A DNA stretch of 64,000 nt from Lachnospiraceae bacterium (GTDB lineage Bacteria > Bacillota > Clostridia > Lachnospirales > Lachnospiraceae), in NCBI GenBank assembly GCA_024690205.1, contig JAILCX010000047.1, positions 1 through 64,000 on the forward strand, in the 5' to 3' direction. Positions 1 through 8,587 of this stretch are shown here, in pieces. The notes below the pieces were generated by a model. That model was not told the origin of the DNA. It ran no database searches and saw only the letters and a program-made list of their open reading frames with translations. A program made the position numbers and the translations under genes. Position 1 is the stretch's first letter, and each line of letters starts with the position of its first letter.

Positions 1-249
1 TACTCAAGTGCATATTTTGGATACTATCTTGATCTATCGGATGGTGAAGAAAATGCCGAGTGGCGTTGGGTCACGGATGAAGATATCGATTACGAGAACT
101 TCTACGAGACTGAACCCAACAGAGAAAACCCCGGAGAGATATATGCCATGTTCTATTACAAGTTTACTGACGGAACATGGAATGACGGTGACTTTGGACA
201 CAAAACAAACAGTGGTGGCAAAGCGTATATCTGCGAATGGGATGATTAA
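1..249 (+). CDS. C-terminal fragment of a C-type-lectin-like domain protein (5' end outside window)
   Basis: The frame is open from base 1 and ends at TAA 247-249, giving 82 residues of a larger protein. The residues fit the second half of a C-type lectin fold: a WRWVTDED segment, an EPN motif, a WND motif and a closing YICEWDD, in the usual order. In this superfamily EPN and WND are calcium/sugar-contact positions, so carbohydrate or glycoprotein binding is possible. Bacterial proteins often use the fold simply as a surface scaffold. The N-terminus, any signal peptide and any partner domain are missing. A competing frame over the same bases has no family resemblance. Moderately confident in the fold, not in the role. 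Confidence 0.72.
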   Translation, partial: YSSAYFGYYLDLSDGEENAEWRWVTDEDIDYENFYETEPNRENPGEIYAMFYYKFTDGTWNDGDFGHKTNSGGKAYICEWDD

Positions 250-266
250 GGAGACAGGTGGATCAC

Positions 267-1391
267 ATGGAAAAGTCTAAAGTATACTTTACTGATTTTC
301 GAACGGTACTCGGAGTGAGCCTTCCGTCGAAGCTCCAAAAACTCATTAAAATGGCAGGCATGCCCTCCATTGATATGGTTGGCAAATTTGTTGCGATAAA
401 GATGCATTTCGGTGAGCTTGGAAACCTTGCCTACCTTCGCCCTAACTACGCCAAAGCTGTAGCTGATGTTGTTAAAGAAGGCGGCGGATTGCCGTTCCTT
501 ACAGACTGTAATACTTTATATCCCGGTAGCAGAAAACATGCTCTTGAGCATCTTGACTGTGCCAATATAAACGGATTTAACACTATAACGACGGGCTGTC
601 AGATATTGATAGCAGACGGATTAAGAGGAACCGATGATATTGCCGTTCCCGTACCGAACGGAGAGTATTGTAAAGAGGCATACATCGGTAGAGCCGTTAT
701 GGATGCTGATATTTTTATCTCGCTCAATCACTTTAAGGGACACGAGCAGGCCGGCTTTGGCGGTGCTATAAAGAATATCGGAATGGGATGCGGAAGCCGT
801 GCGGGAAAGATGCAGCAGCATAACAGCGGACAGCCTCACGTTGATCCCGACCTTTGTAAAGGATGCAGAAGATGTGCCAAAGAATGCGGATCGGATGCGA
901 TATCTTATAAAGACAATCTTGCGTGGATAGATCCCGAAAAATGTAAGGGATGCGGAAGATGTATAGGAGCATGTGCATTTGATGCGATATCGAATAATAA
1001 CTGGGATGCTCCGGCACTGCTTGGAAGAAAGATGGCTGAATATACCGCAGCCGTTATAAGCGGAAGACCGAACTTCCATATCAGCCTCATTACAGATGTT
1101 TCACCCAACTGTGACTGTCACGGTGAAAACGATGCGCCGATCCTTCCCGATATAGGAATGCTGGCATCATTTGATCCCGTTGCGCTTGACCAGGCATGCG
1201 TTGACCTTTGCCAAAAAGCTGACCCCATAAGGAATTCTCAGCTTGGCGATAACATGGCAAGCGAGCATTTCCATGATCACGGTGATGTATGGCATAACAG
1301 CAATCCCAATGTTTCATGGGCTGAGACACTTGAACATGCCGAAAAGATCGGCATAGGAACTAGAGATTACGAGCTTGTTACCATGAAGTAA
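267..1391 (+). CDS. DUF362 domain protein with two [4Fe-4S] ferredoxin motifs
   Basis: A 374-residue protein with an N-terminal DUF362 region followed by a bacterial ferredoxin module. Two cysteine clusters, CKGCRRCAKEC and CKGCGRCIGAC, each match CxxCxxCxxxC and should bind two [4Fe-4S] clusters. DUF362 proteins are cytoplasmic iron-sulfur proteins common in anaerobes, with no settled reaction. ATG 267 is preferred over GTG 258 because AAGGAG at 248-253 lies too close to the GTG. The gene follows the lectin-like fragment by 17 bases and may share its transcript. Its last 25 bases overlap the convergent transglutaminase gene. The family call is secure; the function is unknown. Confidence 0.9.
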   Translation: MEKSKVYFTDFRTVLGVSLPSKLQKLIKMAGMPSIDMVGKFVAIKMHFGELGNLAYLRPNYAKAVADVVKEGGGLPFLTDCNTLYPGSRKHALEHLDCANINGFNTITTGCQILIADGLRGTDDIAVPVPNGEYCKEAYIGRAVMDADIFISLNHFKGHEQAGFGGAIKNIGMGCGSRAGKMQQHNSGQPHVDPDLCKGCRRCAKECGSDAISYKDNLAWIDPEKCKGCGRCIGACAFDAISNNNWDAPALLGRKMAEYTAAVISGRPNFHISLITDVSPNCDCHGENDAPILPDIGMLASFDPVALDQACVDLCQKADPIRNSQLGDNMASEHFHDHGDVWHNSNPNVSWAETLEHAEKIGIGTRDYELVTMK

Positions 1392-3601
1392 TATCTGATC
1401 ATATAGAGCCTGTACTTAAAGCCTTGGGCCTTTATGAATCTTAATAGATCACGGTTGCTTTGCTCGATGAATGTTATATCTTCATCAGTCAAAACGCTTT
1501 CGGTGTAGATATATTTTTCATATCTTTTTATAAACGAAAGGAGCTCATCCGGAACGATCGAAGAAGCTTTATCAAGGAATTCTTTAAGTGTTTCGTTATA
1601 AGCTCTTTTAAGACCTAAGATCTCCATCAGGGTCATGTTTTTCCTAAACATGATCCTGTATTTTTTTTCTTTGCCTGAGAATCTGTATCTTAATGAATTA
1701 AAGAGTAGTGTTATTGCAAAAAGGATAGCAGATACGGATAGTGCTACGGTTATGATGATGATAACGGCTCTGACATCGATCTCGCTAGCGGGATCGGTTT
1801 CTTCAATGGGCAGATCCTCAATATCTATCTCGGGCCTTTCAATATGCTCGGGAACTACAGCCTGATAAGCTGCTTTTTCATAGCTTACCTCGGAAGCTGT
1901 TTTCCAGCCGCGATAGACTTTATATCCGGGTGTCGGTTCAAATGCAACCCAGCCTAAGCCGTCGATATAACACTCGGGCCAGGCATGTGACATGTTCTCG
2001 GTAACGATCGTTGAGGGAGTGTTCTTTGAGATGGGCACTCTGTAGCCCTGAACATACCGGGCAGGTATTCCGATACTTCTTGATAATGTTACAAATACCG
2101 TAGCGTAGCAGACACAGTTTCCTCTTTGACGGTGGAATAAAAAGTAGTCTGCAAACTTTGCTTCTGAATCGATATCATTGGGCATTCCATCCGATGAAGA
2201 GCTGTATTCCATCGTAGATAACATCTCTTCGATACGGCCCAGCTTTTCAATGTCAGTTTCACAGCCTGATAGAAGCTCATCCATATAAGAACTTAACTCG
2301 GGAGAAAGGTTAACCGCAGGCAGATAAGCACTGTATATGCCTGACCTGTATGCATTAATGTCGCTGTATGCGGCACCTTCTGCGCCGCTTATTCCAAGAA
2401 GGCTCATGGCTTTATCCCAGTCCCCCTGAGTAAATGACCCCGGAGCATTTGCCAGGTCATCAAATATGGGATTATCCGAGTTAAGCCTCATGTAGTCTAC
2501 GAGATATTCATAGTTTCTTGACCTTCTTTTATCAAAGAAGATATCACCGTCTTTAAACTTAAGCCCAATGTTATTGGGGCCGTTTTTGATCTTCGTGTAT
2601 TTACACGGGGAAAAGATATGCCTGGTATGCATATTTAAAAGTTTAAGTCCGAGCTGGCCGTATTTTATGTAGTCGGAGAAGTTATCACCTGCATAGGAAT
2701 TTACGCTGCAATATGTCTCGAGTGAATCAAGCAGGCTGTCATTTAAACTGCTTTCATATTCCTTGCTCCACTGGCTTCCGTCGAAGTGGTCGAAGGTCTT
2801 TCCGGTAAGATACACAACGGGAACGGAACCTGTCTTTAACCTAAGCTCCATTATCTTTTTGCTGTTTGCTTTGCCGTTTGAATATATGGTTGAGCTTTCG
2901 GAAAAGCCGATGAAGCGGTCGAACCGATCTTTGCCACCTAGGCTTTGGATAAATTCTTTTGCGGTTTCAACCTTGTCGGCAGCCGAAGCGTAGATCTTTT
3001 TTGCAAGCGCCCAGTCATAGGGCTTATCGGATACAGGAAATACCATTAAAAGAATAAGGAATAGGATAAGGAAAGGGGCGATAAATACAAGGTGAGCCTT
3101 CTTTTCAACGTCCCCGGATTTTATCCATCTTACCTGTATCTCATCAACTATCATGCAGATGATAAAGAAAAAGCTAAGGCATACAACGAACTTATCAGGC
3201 GGTGTACGAAATGCCATGGATAAGGATAAAAGCACAATGAGAACTATGCTTATAAGCGGTTTTCCAAGTCTTGATCTTAGGATGATAAATCCTGCGATAA
3301 AGGAAACTATACAGATAAGCAATAATGGAATGATCCAGGGATTTTCGCTCAATATCTCATCGCGCGTTTCATCCGTTATAAGGAGCAATGATACGCCGAT
3401 CACGGATATAAGGGTTCCGCCAAGGATGAGCTTTCCGTTTTTTTTGATATGGATAAAGGAGATCCCTATGAGTGTGATGATCACGGCCGTAAAGATGATA
3501 GCGAGCTTTGGAACATCGGGATCATTGCGCAGTATGAGCCACAAAGAAGGTATGATGCAAAGCGGAAGGAGATTTATGATGTCATAAAGGAGATTTACCA
3601 T
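1367..3601 (-). CDS. Transglutaminase-like membrane protein (TgpA/DUF3488 type)
   Basis: A 744-residue protein with a cluster of hydrophobic helices in the first ~200 residues, an extracytoplasmic transglutaminase-like core, one further membrane helix near residue 625 and a short cytoplasmic tail. The core shows the papain-like triad: Cys in RGNCVCYATVF, His in SHAWPE and Asp in the YIDGLGW segment, followed by FEPTPG. The likely role is peptide-bond cleavage or crosslinking at the cell surface; the substrate is unknown. ATG 3601 is chosen over TTG 3604 because AAGGAGG sits seven bases upstream of the ATG. It overlaps the DUF58 stop by one base, so the genes are translationally coupled. MoxR-DUF58-transglutaminase is a recurrent bacterial trio. 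Confidence 0.9.
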   Translation of the reverse strand: MVNLLYDIINLLPLCIIPSLWLILRNDPDVPKLAIIFTAVIITLIGISFIHIKKNGKLILGGTLISVIGVSLLLITDETRDEILSENPWIIPLLLICIVSFIAGFIILRSRLGKPLISIVLIVLLSLSMAFRTPPDKFVVCLSFFFIICMIVDEIQVRWIKSGDVEKKAHLVFIAPFLILFLILLMVFPVSDKPYDWALAKKIYASAADKVETAKEFIQSLGGKDRFDRFIGFSESSTIYSNGKANSKKIMELRLKTGSVPVVYLTGKTFDHFDGSQWSKEYESSLNDSLLDSLETYCSVNSYAGDNFSDYIKYGQLGLKLLNMHTRHIFSPCKYTKIKNGPNNIGLKFKDGDIFFDKRRSRNYEYLVDYMRLNSDNPIFDDLANAPGSFTQGDWDKAMSLLGISGAEGAAYSDINAYRSGIYSAYLPAVNLSPELSSYMDELLSGCETDIEKLGRIEEMLSTMEYSSSSDGMPNDIDSEAKFADYFLFHRQRGNCVCYATVFVTLSRSIGIPARYVQGYRVPISKNTPSTIVTENMSHAWPECYIDGLGWVAFEPTPGYKVYRGWKTASEVSYEKAAYQAVVPEHIERPEIDIEDLPIEETDPASEIDVRAVIIIITVALSVSAILFAITLLFNSLRYRFSGKEKKYRIMFRKNMTLMEILGLKRAYNETLKEFLDKASSIVPDELLSFIKRYEKYIYTESVLTDEDITFIEQSNRDLLRFIKAQGFKYRLYMIRYYFMVTSS

Positions 3602-4764
3602 CAAAGCACCTCCTTAAGATCTGCTTCCGTGGAGATCACGTAAAGATTCGAATTTAATAAAGCCGTTGCACTATCGGCTTCTTCATTATCGTCAGTCACG
3701 AGGTATATTATGGGATTTATTCCGTTTAGCTTAAGCCGGTCCGTTGATGATAGAACCGCGGCATTTACCTTATGAATGACCATGATGACCTGGTGGCCGG
3801 TATAGAGAGGAAGGTTATTCATTATGAGCTTTAACATATCGGAAAGATCATATTTTTCATCAAACGCAAACGATGAAAGATATGAGTAAAAGGAGTTAAA
3901 CCCGTCGGTATCTTTCATGACATGATCATCTAAAGCTCCCGTATAGGAAAGGACTCTTACGGGAGTGCGGTTATCATTAAAGTAAGCACAAAGCGAAAGT
4001 ACTATGCGGCATATCTGGTTTTCAAGCGGAAGATAGACAGATGGATCATCGGAGTATCGCTGGCTGTCCATCATGATCGCGATACCCTGTTTTTCTTCAC
4101 CCGTAACATTACGGACCAGCAGCTTTCCTGAGGATGCGGTTGCTTTCCAATGTATCTTTCTTATATCATCTCCGGGAATGTATTCGCGTACGGTAACATC
4201 GCTTTGGTCAGCCTTATACATTGTCTCAACCGATGAAGTATCCGCAGCGTTTATGGTCTTTAACTCTGACAGATGCAATATTTCGGGCATCACGTTTATC
4301 CTGAAGGGCTCGTGGTTTTGATAGGTGAGCTTAAACAGTTTAAGGTAATCCCTTACAACGATGCTCTTTATCCCGACTTCGTATTCGCCTCTGTAACGGC
4401 ATAATAAAGACGTTTCCTTTTTGATCCCGGAAAAGGGCATGAGTTCATACTCGGTATTTTCATCTATGCCGAGTATCGTAGAAAAAGGGCTGTAGAATTG
4501 GATGCGTATTCCGGAGTAGGTAAAGAAATCTTCGTTCTGAAGAGTTATATAGAACTTGGTGATGCTGTTTGCTACAACCTTTATTCTGTTTGCTTCCTGA
4601 TATATCTTGAAGCGGAATAAAACTATGAGGATATAGATAAACGAAACAACGGGAACAAGGGTAATGGCTGCAAAGAAACCGTAACTTACCGGGCCGCCGT
4701 AAAAAGATATGCCGACCAAAGACAGTATCCACAATAAGATGACGACGATCCATGATGGATTCAT
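3601..4764 (-). CDS. DUF58 domain protein with two N-terminal membrane helices
   Basis: A 387-residue protein. Two hydrophobic helices lie in residues 1-50, then a beta-rich stretch, then the DUF58 signature YIPGDDIRKIHWKATA near residues 194-209. A von Willebrand A-like region follows (IAIMMDSQ). DUF58 proteins are thought to work with MoxR AAA+ ATPases, which act on or assemble them at the membrane. The gene sits between the MoxR gene (one base apart) and the transglutaminase gene (one-base overlap), a textbook operon of this type. The start ATG 4764 follows directly on the MoxR stop. Family placement is firm; the process served in this organism is unknown. Confidence 0.9.
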   Translation of the reverse strand: MNPSWIVVILLWILSLVGISFYGGPVSYGFFAAITLVPVVSFIYILIVLFRFKIYQEANRIKVVANSITKFYITLQNEDFFTYSGIRIQFYSPFSTILGIDENTEYELMPFSGIKKETSLLCRYRGEYEVGIKSIVVRDYLKLFKLTYQNHEPFRINVMPEILHLSELKTINAADTSSVETMYKADQSDVTVREYIPGDDIRKIHWKATASSGKLLVRNVTGEEKQGIAIMMDSQRYSDDPSVYLPLENQICRIVLSLCAYFNDNRTPVRVLSYTGALDDHVMKDTDGFNSFYSYLSSFAFDEKYDLSDMLKLIMNNLPLYTGHQVIMVIHKVNAAVLSSTDRLKLNGINPIIYLVTDDNEEADSATALLNSNLYVISTEADLKEVL

Positions 4765-4765
4765 A

Positions 4766-5689
4766 TTATTTCTCCGTGGGTATCTTTGCCTTGAGCATGA
4801 GACCGGTTACGATGTTATCGACATTATCGCCGGCGATCCTTGATTCCGGCGTAAGAGTTAGCCTGTGGTGAAGCACATTTACGGTGACGGCCTTAACATC
4901 ATCGGGAGTAACAAACTCTCGTCCGTTGATAAAGGCGCTGGCTTGGGATGCCCTTATTAAAGAAAGCAGGGCTCTTGGAGAAGCACCGATCACGAATTTA
5001 GATTCTGACCTTGTTGAATCGATGATCTCTTTAACATATGAGATCACGTTATCGGAGATAGTTATATCCTTGACCTTATTCCTAAGGCCCTTTAATTCTT
5101 CAACGCTGCATACGGGTTTTACATCATCGGATGTCTTGCCGTTTACGAAGTTACGTGCAAGCTTTATTTCTTCATCACGACCGGGGTATCCGATTGAAAG
5201 TCTCATCATGAATCTGTCGACGGATGCTTCGGGCAGGGGATAGGTACCTATGAATTCGATTGGGTTCTGGGTTGCGATTACCATGAAAGGATCGGGAAGG
5301 TCGTAGCTTTTACCATCCACGGTAACGCTTCCTTCCGCCATGGCTTCAAGCAGAGCAGACTGCGTCTTTGGTGATGTACGGTTAATCTCATCTGCAAGGA
5401 TGATATGGTGCATGATAGCACCTTCCCTGTATTCAAAATCACCGGTCTTTGCGTTATATACGCTGACACCCGTAACATCTCCGGGCAGTGTATCCGGCGT
5501 GAACTGGATGCGTCCGAAAGACATATCAAGTGACTTGGCAAGAAGCCTTGCAAGTGTAGTCTTTCCGACACCGGGAACATCCTCTATGAGAATGTGACCG
5601 CCTGCAAGGAGACATATCAAAACGTTCTCAACGACCTTTTCCTTGCCTACAAAATATTCGTTTATCTGATCTTTTAATCTGTTTATCAT
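4766..5689 (-). CDS. MoxR family AAA+ ATPase
   Basis: A 307-residue cytoplasmic ATPase. Walker A is GVGKTTLARLLA near residue 40, Walker B is ILADEINR near residue 97, and a sensor-1 region ATQNPIEFIGTYPLPEA follows; the lid is at the C-terminus. MoxR proteins act as chaperone-like ATPases that mature or activate partner complexes. The expected partner is the adjacent DUF58 protein, encoded one base downstream. This is the first gene of the leftward operon, and a TATAAT-like -10 on the minus strand (5747-5752) lies about 60 bases upstream. The length is normal for the family. Confidence 0.93.
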   Translation of the reverse strand: MINRLKDQINEYFVGKEKVVENVLICLLAGGHILIEDVPGVGKTTLARLLAKSLDMSFGRIQFTPDTLPGDVTGVSVYNAKTGDFEYREGAIMHHIILADEINRTSPKTQSALLEAMAEGSVTVDGKSYDLPDPFMVIATQNPIEFIGTYPLPEASVDRFMMRLSIGYPGRDEEIKLARNFVNGKTSDDVKPVCSVEELKGLRNKVKDITISDNVISYVKEIIDSTRSESKFVIGASPRALLSLIRASQASAFINGREFVTPDDVKAVTVNVLHHRLTLTPESRIAGDNVDNIVTGLMLKAKIPTEK

Positions 5690-5746
5690 AATTTCCCCAT
5701 TTCCGATCTGTTATTGCATATTTTGATGTTCATTCACACTCAGATT

Positions 5747-5752
5747 ATTATA
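5747..5752 (-). promoter_or_regulatory. Putative -10 box for the moxR-DUF58-transglutaminase operon
   Basis: Read on the minus strand this is TATAAT. It lies about 60 bases upstream of the moxR-like start. No convincing -35 is seen at 16-18 bases, so the call rests on the -10 and position alone. Confidence 0.4.
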
Positions 5753-5797
5753 CCCTATTTTTACTCATGAAAACAGTGCGAAGATATGAGCCGAGGC

Positions 5798-5826
5798 TTG
5801 ATTTTCAGACGTTTTTGCGGTATTAT
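5798..5826 (+). promoter_or_regulatory. Promoter of the LuxR/MalT-like regulator gene
   Basis: TTGATT (5798-5803), a 17-base spacer and TATTAT (5821-5826) form a good housekeeping-sigma promoter. Transcription would start near 5833. That excludes the TTG at 5826 as the start codon and supports ATG 5868. Confidence 0.72.
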
Positions 5827-5867
5827 TGAACACGGTGCGGCAAAAGAATTGCCGGCCTGGGGGACTA

Positions 5868-8411
5868 ATGAAAACGGGGTTAAATACAACTTACATTTCG
5901 CCCTCCCTCGAGGGTAAACTTTCTGAGATTCCTGATCATCTGGTAACTACTATCATTGCAGCTGCGGGTTACGGAAAGACAAGGGCGGTCAGATGGTGGA
6001 TTGACGAGAATTGTGCCAAGGATGATCTTGTCTTTACCATGACTGTCATGAGAGATTCTCTTTCTGAGTTCTGGCTTGATTTCATCTCATGTTTTGAAAA
6101 ATGGCATGACACTTATGATTCTTTAAAGGCGCTGGGATTCCCTTCGGATGCCGGTTCCAGAGAAGTCATGGCCAACATATTGAATGAATGGTACGCTGAG
6201 CGCAAAAACCACAGCGTTTATTTTGTTATTGATGATCTTCACTTTATTCCGAATCCGCTGGTTTCCGATTTCCTCGTGCATATAGCAACAGGGGCTTCAT
6301 CAGTGGATGTCCGTCACGGCGGATCGCTTCATTTCCTTTTGATCTCACGTAATATGATATTTAATCATGCGGAACGCATTAAGCTCGGTGCCGACTTAAA
6401 TGAGATCACGATGGAAGATCTGCGTTTAGATAAGAACGGCATCGTATCCTATGCCGAAAGGAGCGGGATAGAGCTTAGCGAAGAAGATGCCACAATGCTT
6501 GACCGTACTACCGAAGGATGGTTCTCGGTCGTTTATCTTAACCTCAGTTCGTATTCCAGAAATCACATGTGGCTTAACGGACAGGACAGCATTTATTCGA
6601 TCATGGACGATGTCCTTTTTAAGCCGCTTACGGACAGGGAAGAAGATTTCCTTGTAACCATGGGACTTCCCGATGAGTTCAGCTCCGAGGAAGCATGGTG
6701 GATATGGCAACAGGATGATACCAGGGATGTGCTTCGAAAGCTTTCTTTAAATAATGCTTTTATCATGAAGCTTCCGGACGGCACCTACCGTTATCACAGT
6801 ATGCTCAAAAAATGCGCAATGGCGAAGTTCAATAACTTCTCCGAAGAGCGCAGAAATGATATCTATTACAGGCTCGCCAAGTGGTATGAAAAGAACATGA
6901 GGCTTCCGCTTGCGGAGCAGTACTACCACAAGTGCAAGGCCTGGGATGAACTCCTTGACTGCTTTGTTATAGGACAGGGAAGAACGGTCATAGGCGAAAA
7001 CATAGAGCGTTTCCTCACCTGGGAAAAAGAATGTCCCCGAGAGATCATGCTTCGCCATCCCGTTGCTTTACTTACGATCATGAAGGTGCTTTTCTCATTC
7101 GGACAGATACCCGAGATGTACGGTATCAAAGCGCTTCTTGAAAAATCCCTTGAAAATAATGATGAGGTCGACCAGACCGAAAAGAATAATCTGCTTGGTG
7201 AAAGTGAACTCATTATGGGCTTTACCCAGTATAACGATATCCAGGGTATGAGCTCCTTTCACAGGAGAGCAAAGGACCTTATGACAAGGTTTGCCCTTAA
7301 CACCGATTCCAAGGGCAGCTGGACATTCGGATCACCTTCCGTGCTTTGGATGTATCACAGAACTCCCGGCGGACTTGATTCCGAAAACGATGCGATGTTT
7401 GAGTGCATGCCATATTATTATTCGTGCACCAACTCACACGGAAACGGCGCTGAGTATGCGATGCTCTCGGAGATCTGCTTCATGAGAGGAGATATCCAGG
7501 GTGCAAAGCAAAACGCAGAGATCGCCCTTGCTTCATCAAAACTTAAAGGCCAGCTTTCAATCAGGATCGCAACGGAGTTTGTTCTTTTCCATAAGATGCT
7601 ATTGGAAAATGACATGGCATCCGTCAGGAAACAGATAATAGAAACAAGAAAGAACGTTCAACAGGAGAGGCAGTACAATCTGCTTTATACGATGGATCTT
7701 GTTGAGGCATGGATCGAATCCATCAACCGTACCGCAAAGACGGCGGCTTCGTGGATAACCGATGATACGGCACCGGTTCCGCTTCCGAACCTCGTACTTC
7801 CGATGCTTTCGATAGTAAGGAATCAGGTGAGCCTTGCGCTTAATGATCCTGCCGCAGTCATAGCCCGTCAGGCACCTGCCGAAAAATTCTGCGGAATGTT
7901 CAATGCGCTGATGTGCAGGATATATCTTCATCTTCAGCTTTCCGCTGCATATGAGGCCATCGGTCAGGACAAAAATTCGGTTAATGAATTAAAGACCGCG
8001 ATAGACCTTTCGATACCCGATGGTATAGTAATGCCGTTTGCACTTTTCTATGGACGGTTTATTACCAGGGCTTTTGATAAGCTTGCAGGATTTGATGAAT
8101 ATTCGGTATTTATCGCAAAGGCAGTTAAGTTATCATCCGGAACACCTGCTAAGAGTGAAAATGCTCAGACTGAGAGCAAAGCAAAACCTTCAGGAGGCTC
8201 GGGATCAAAGATCAAGTCAAAGCTTACTGATACGGAATTTAAGATCGCAAGGCTTGCTTCTATGCGAAAGACGAATAAAGAGATAGCGGATGAGCTCTTC
8301 CTTGCGGAAGGAACGGTAAGAAACAGGCTCTCAAGCGTCTTTGTAAAGCTTGGTATCGAAGGAGATACGAGGAACAAACGCCTTAAACTTGAGGAGTTTT
8401 TCAGGGATTAA
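5868..8411 (+). CDS. MalT-like LuxR family transcriptional regulator (STAND ATPase)
   Basis: An 847-residue regulator in three parts. The N-terminal NTPase has a Walker A-like AAAGYGKTRAVRWW near residue 35 and a VIDDLHF Walker B near residue 124. A long helical TPR-like middle region follows. A C-terminal LuxR HTH (about 785-847) contains KTNKEIADELFLAEGTVRNR. Proteins of this plan are usually ATP-dependent activators gated by a ligand. ATG 5868 has GGGGGA just upstream, and the promoter at 5798-5826 rules out the longer TTG start. The type VII secretion operon begins 176 bases downstream after a terminator, so this is the obvious candidate regulator of that operon. That link is inference from position. 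Confidence 0.9.
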   Translation: MKTGLNTTYISPSLEGKLSEIPDHLVTTIIAAAGYGKTRAVRWWIDENCAKDDLVFTMTVMRDSLSEFWLDFISCFEKWHDTYDSLKALGFPSDAGSREVMANILNEWYAERKNHSVYFVIDDLHFIPNPLVSDFLVHIATGASSVDVRHGGSLHFLLISRNMIFNHAERIKLGADLNEITMEDLRLDKNGIVSYAERSGIELSEEDATMLDRTTEGWFSVVYLNLSSYSRNHMWLNGQDSIYSIMDDVLFKPLTDREEDFLVTMGLPDEFSSEEAWWIWQQDDTRDVLRKLSLNNAFIMKLPDGTYRYHSMLKKCAMAKFNNFSEERRNDIYYRLAKWYEKNMRLPLAEQYYHKCKAWDELLDCFVIGQGRTVIGENIERFLTWEKECPREIMLRHPVALLTIMKVLFSFGQIPEMYGIKALLEKSLENNDEVDQTEKNNLLGESELIMGFTQYNDIQGMSSFHRRAKDLMTRFALNTDSKGSWTFGSPSVLWMYHRTPGGLDSENDAMFECMPYYYSCTNSHGNGAEYAMLSEICFMRGDIQGAKQNAEIALASSKLKGQLSIRIATEFVLFHKMLLENDMASVRKQIIETRKNVQQERQYNLLYTMDLVEAWIESINRTAKTAASWITDDTAPVPLPNLVLPMLSIVRNQVSLALNDPAAVIARQAPAEKFCGMFNALMCRIYLHLQLSAAYEAIGQDKNSVNELKTAIDLSIPDGIVMPFALFYGRFITRAFDKLAGFDEYSVFIAKAVKLSSGTPAKSENAQTESKAKPSGGSGSKIKSKLTDTEFKIARLASMRKTNKEIADELFLAEGTVRNRLSSVFVKLGIEGDTRNKRLKLEEFFRD

Positions 8412-8445
8412 GCAATTAGTACAAATATTACTAAAACGTTTACTA

Positions 8446-8475
8446 AAAAGGAGTGACATGATGTCACTCCTTTTT
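8446..8475 (+). terminator. Intrinsic terminator after the LuxR-like gene
   Basis: The eight-base arms GGAGTGAC (8450-8457) and GTCACTCC (8463-8470) enclose a five-base loop and are followed by five T. Flanking A and T runs extend the stem. This separates the regulator from the secretion operon. Confidence 0.88.
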
Positions 8476-8587
8476 GTCACTTTATGACATTTCTACACTT
8501 TATTGACTCCATATCGGGGAATATCATTTCTCATAAGGGGTATTTTGTGCCCTTTTCTCAATCAATCATTTAAAGGGAGAATAAACG

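Noticed and set aside
8..280. A 90-codon frame at the left edge
   Set aside because: Overlaps the better lectin-like frame, which has recognisable EPN, WND and YICE motifs.
5826..5867. Longer start (TTG 5826) for the LuxR-like regulator
   Set aside because: The codon lies at the -10 box of a good promoter; ATG 5868 has a purine-rich ribosome site.
8503..8536. TTGACT as the -35 of the type VII operon promoter
   Set aside because: No acceptable -10 at 16-18 bases, so not listed as a promoter feature.
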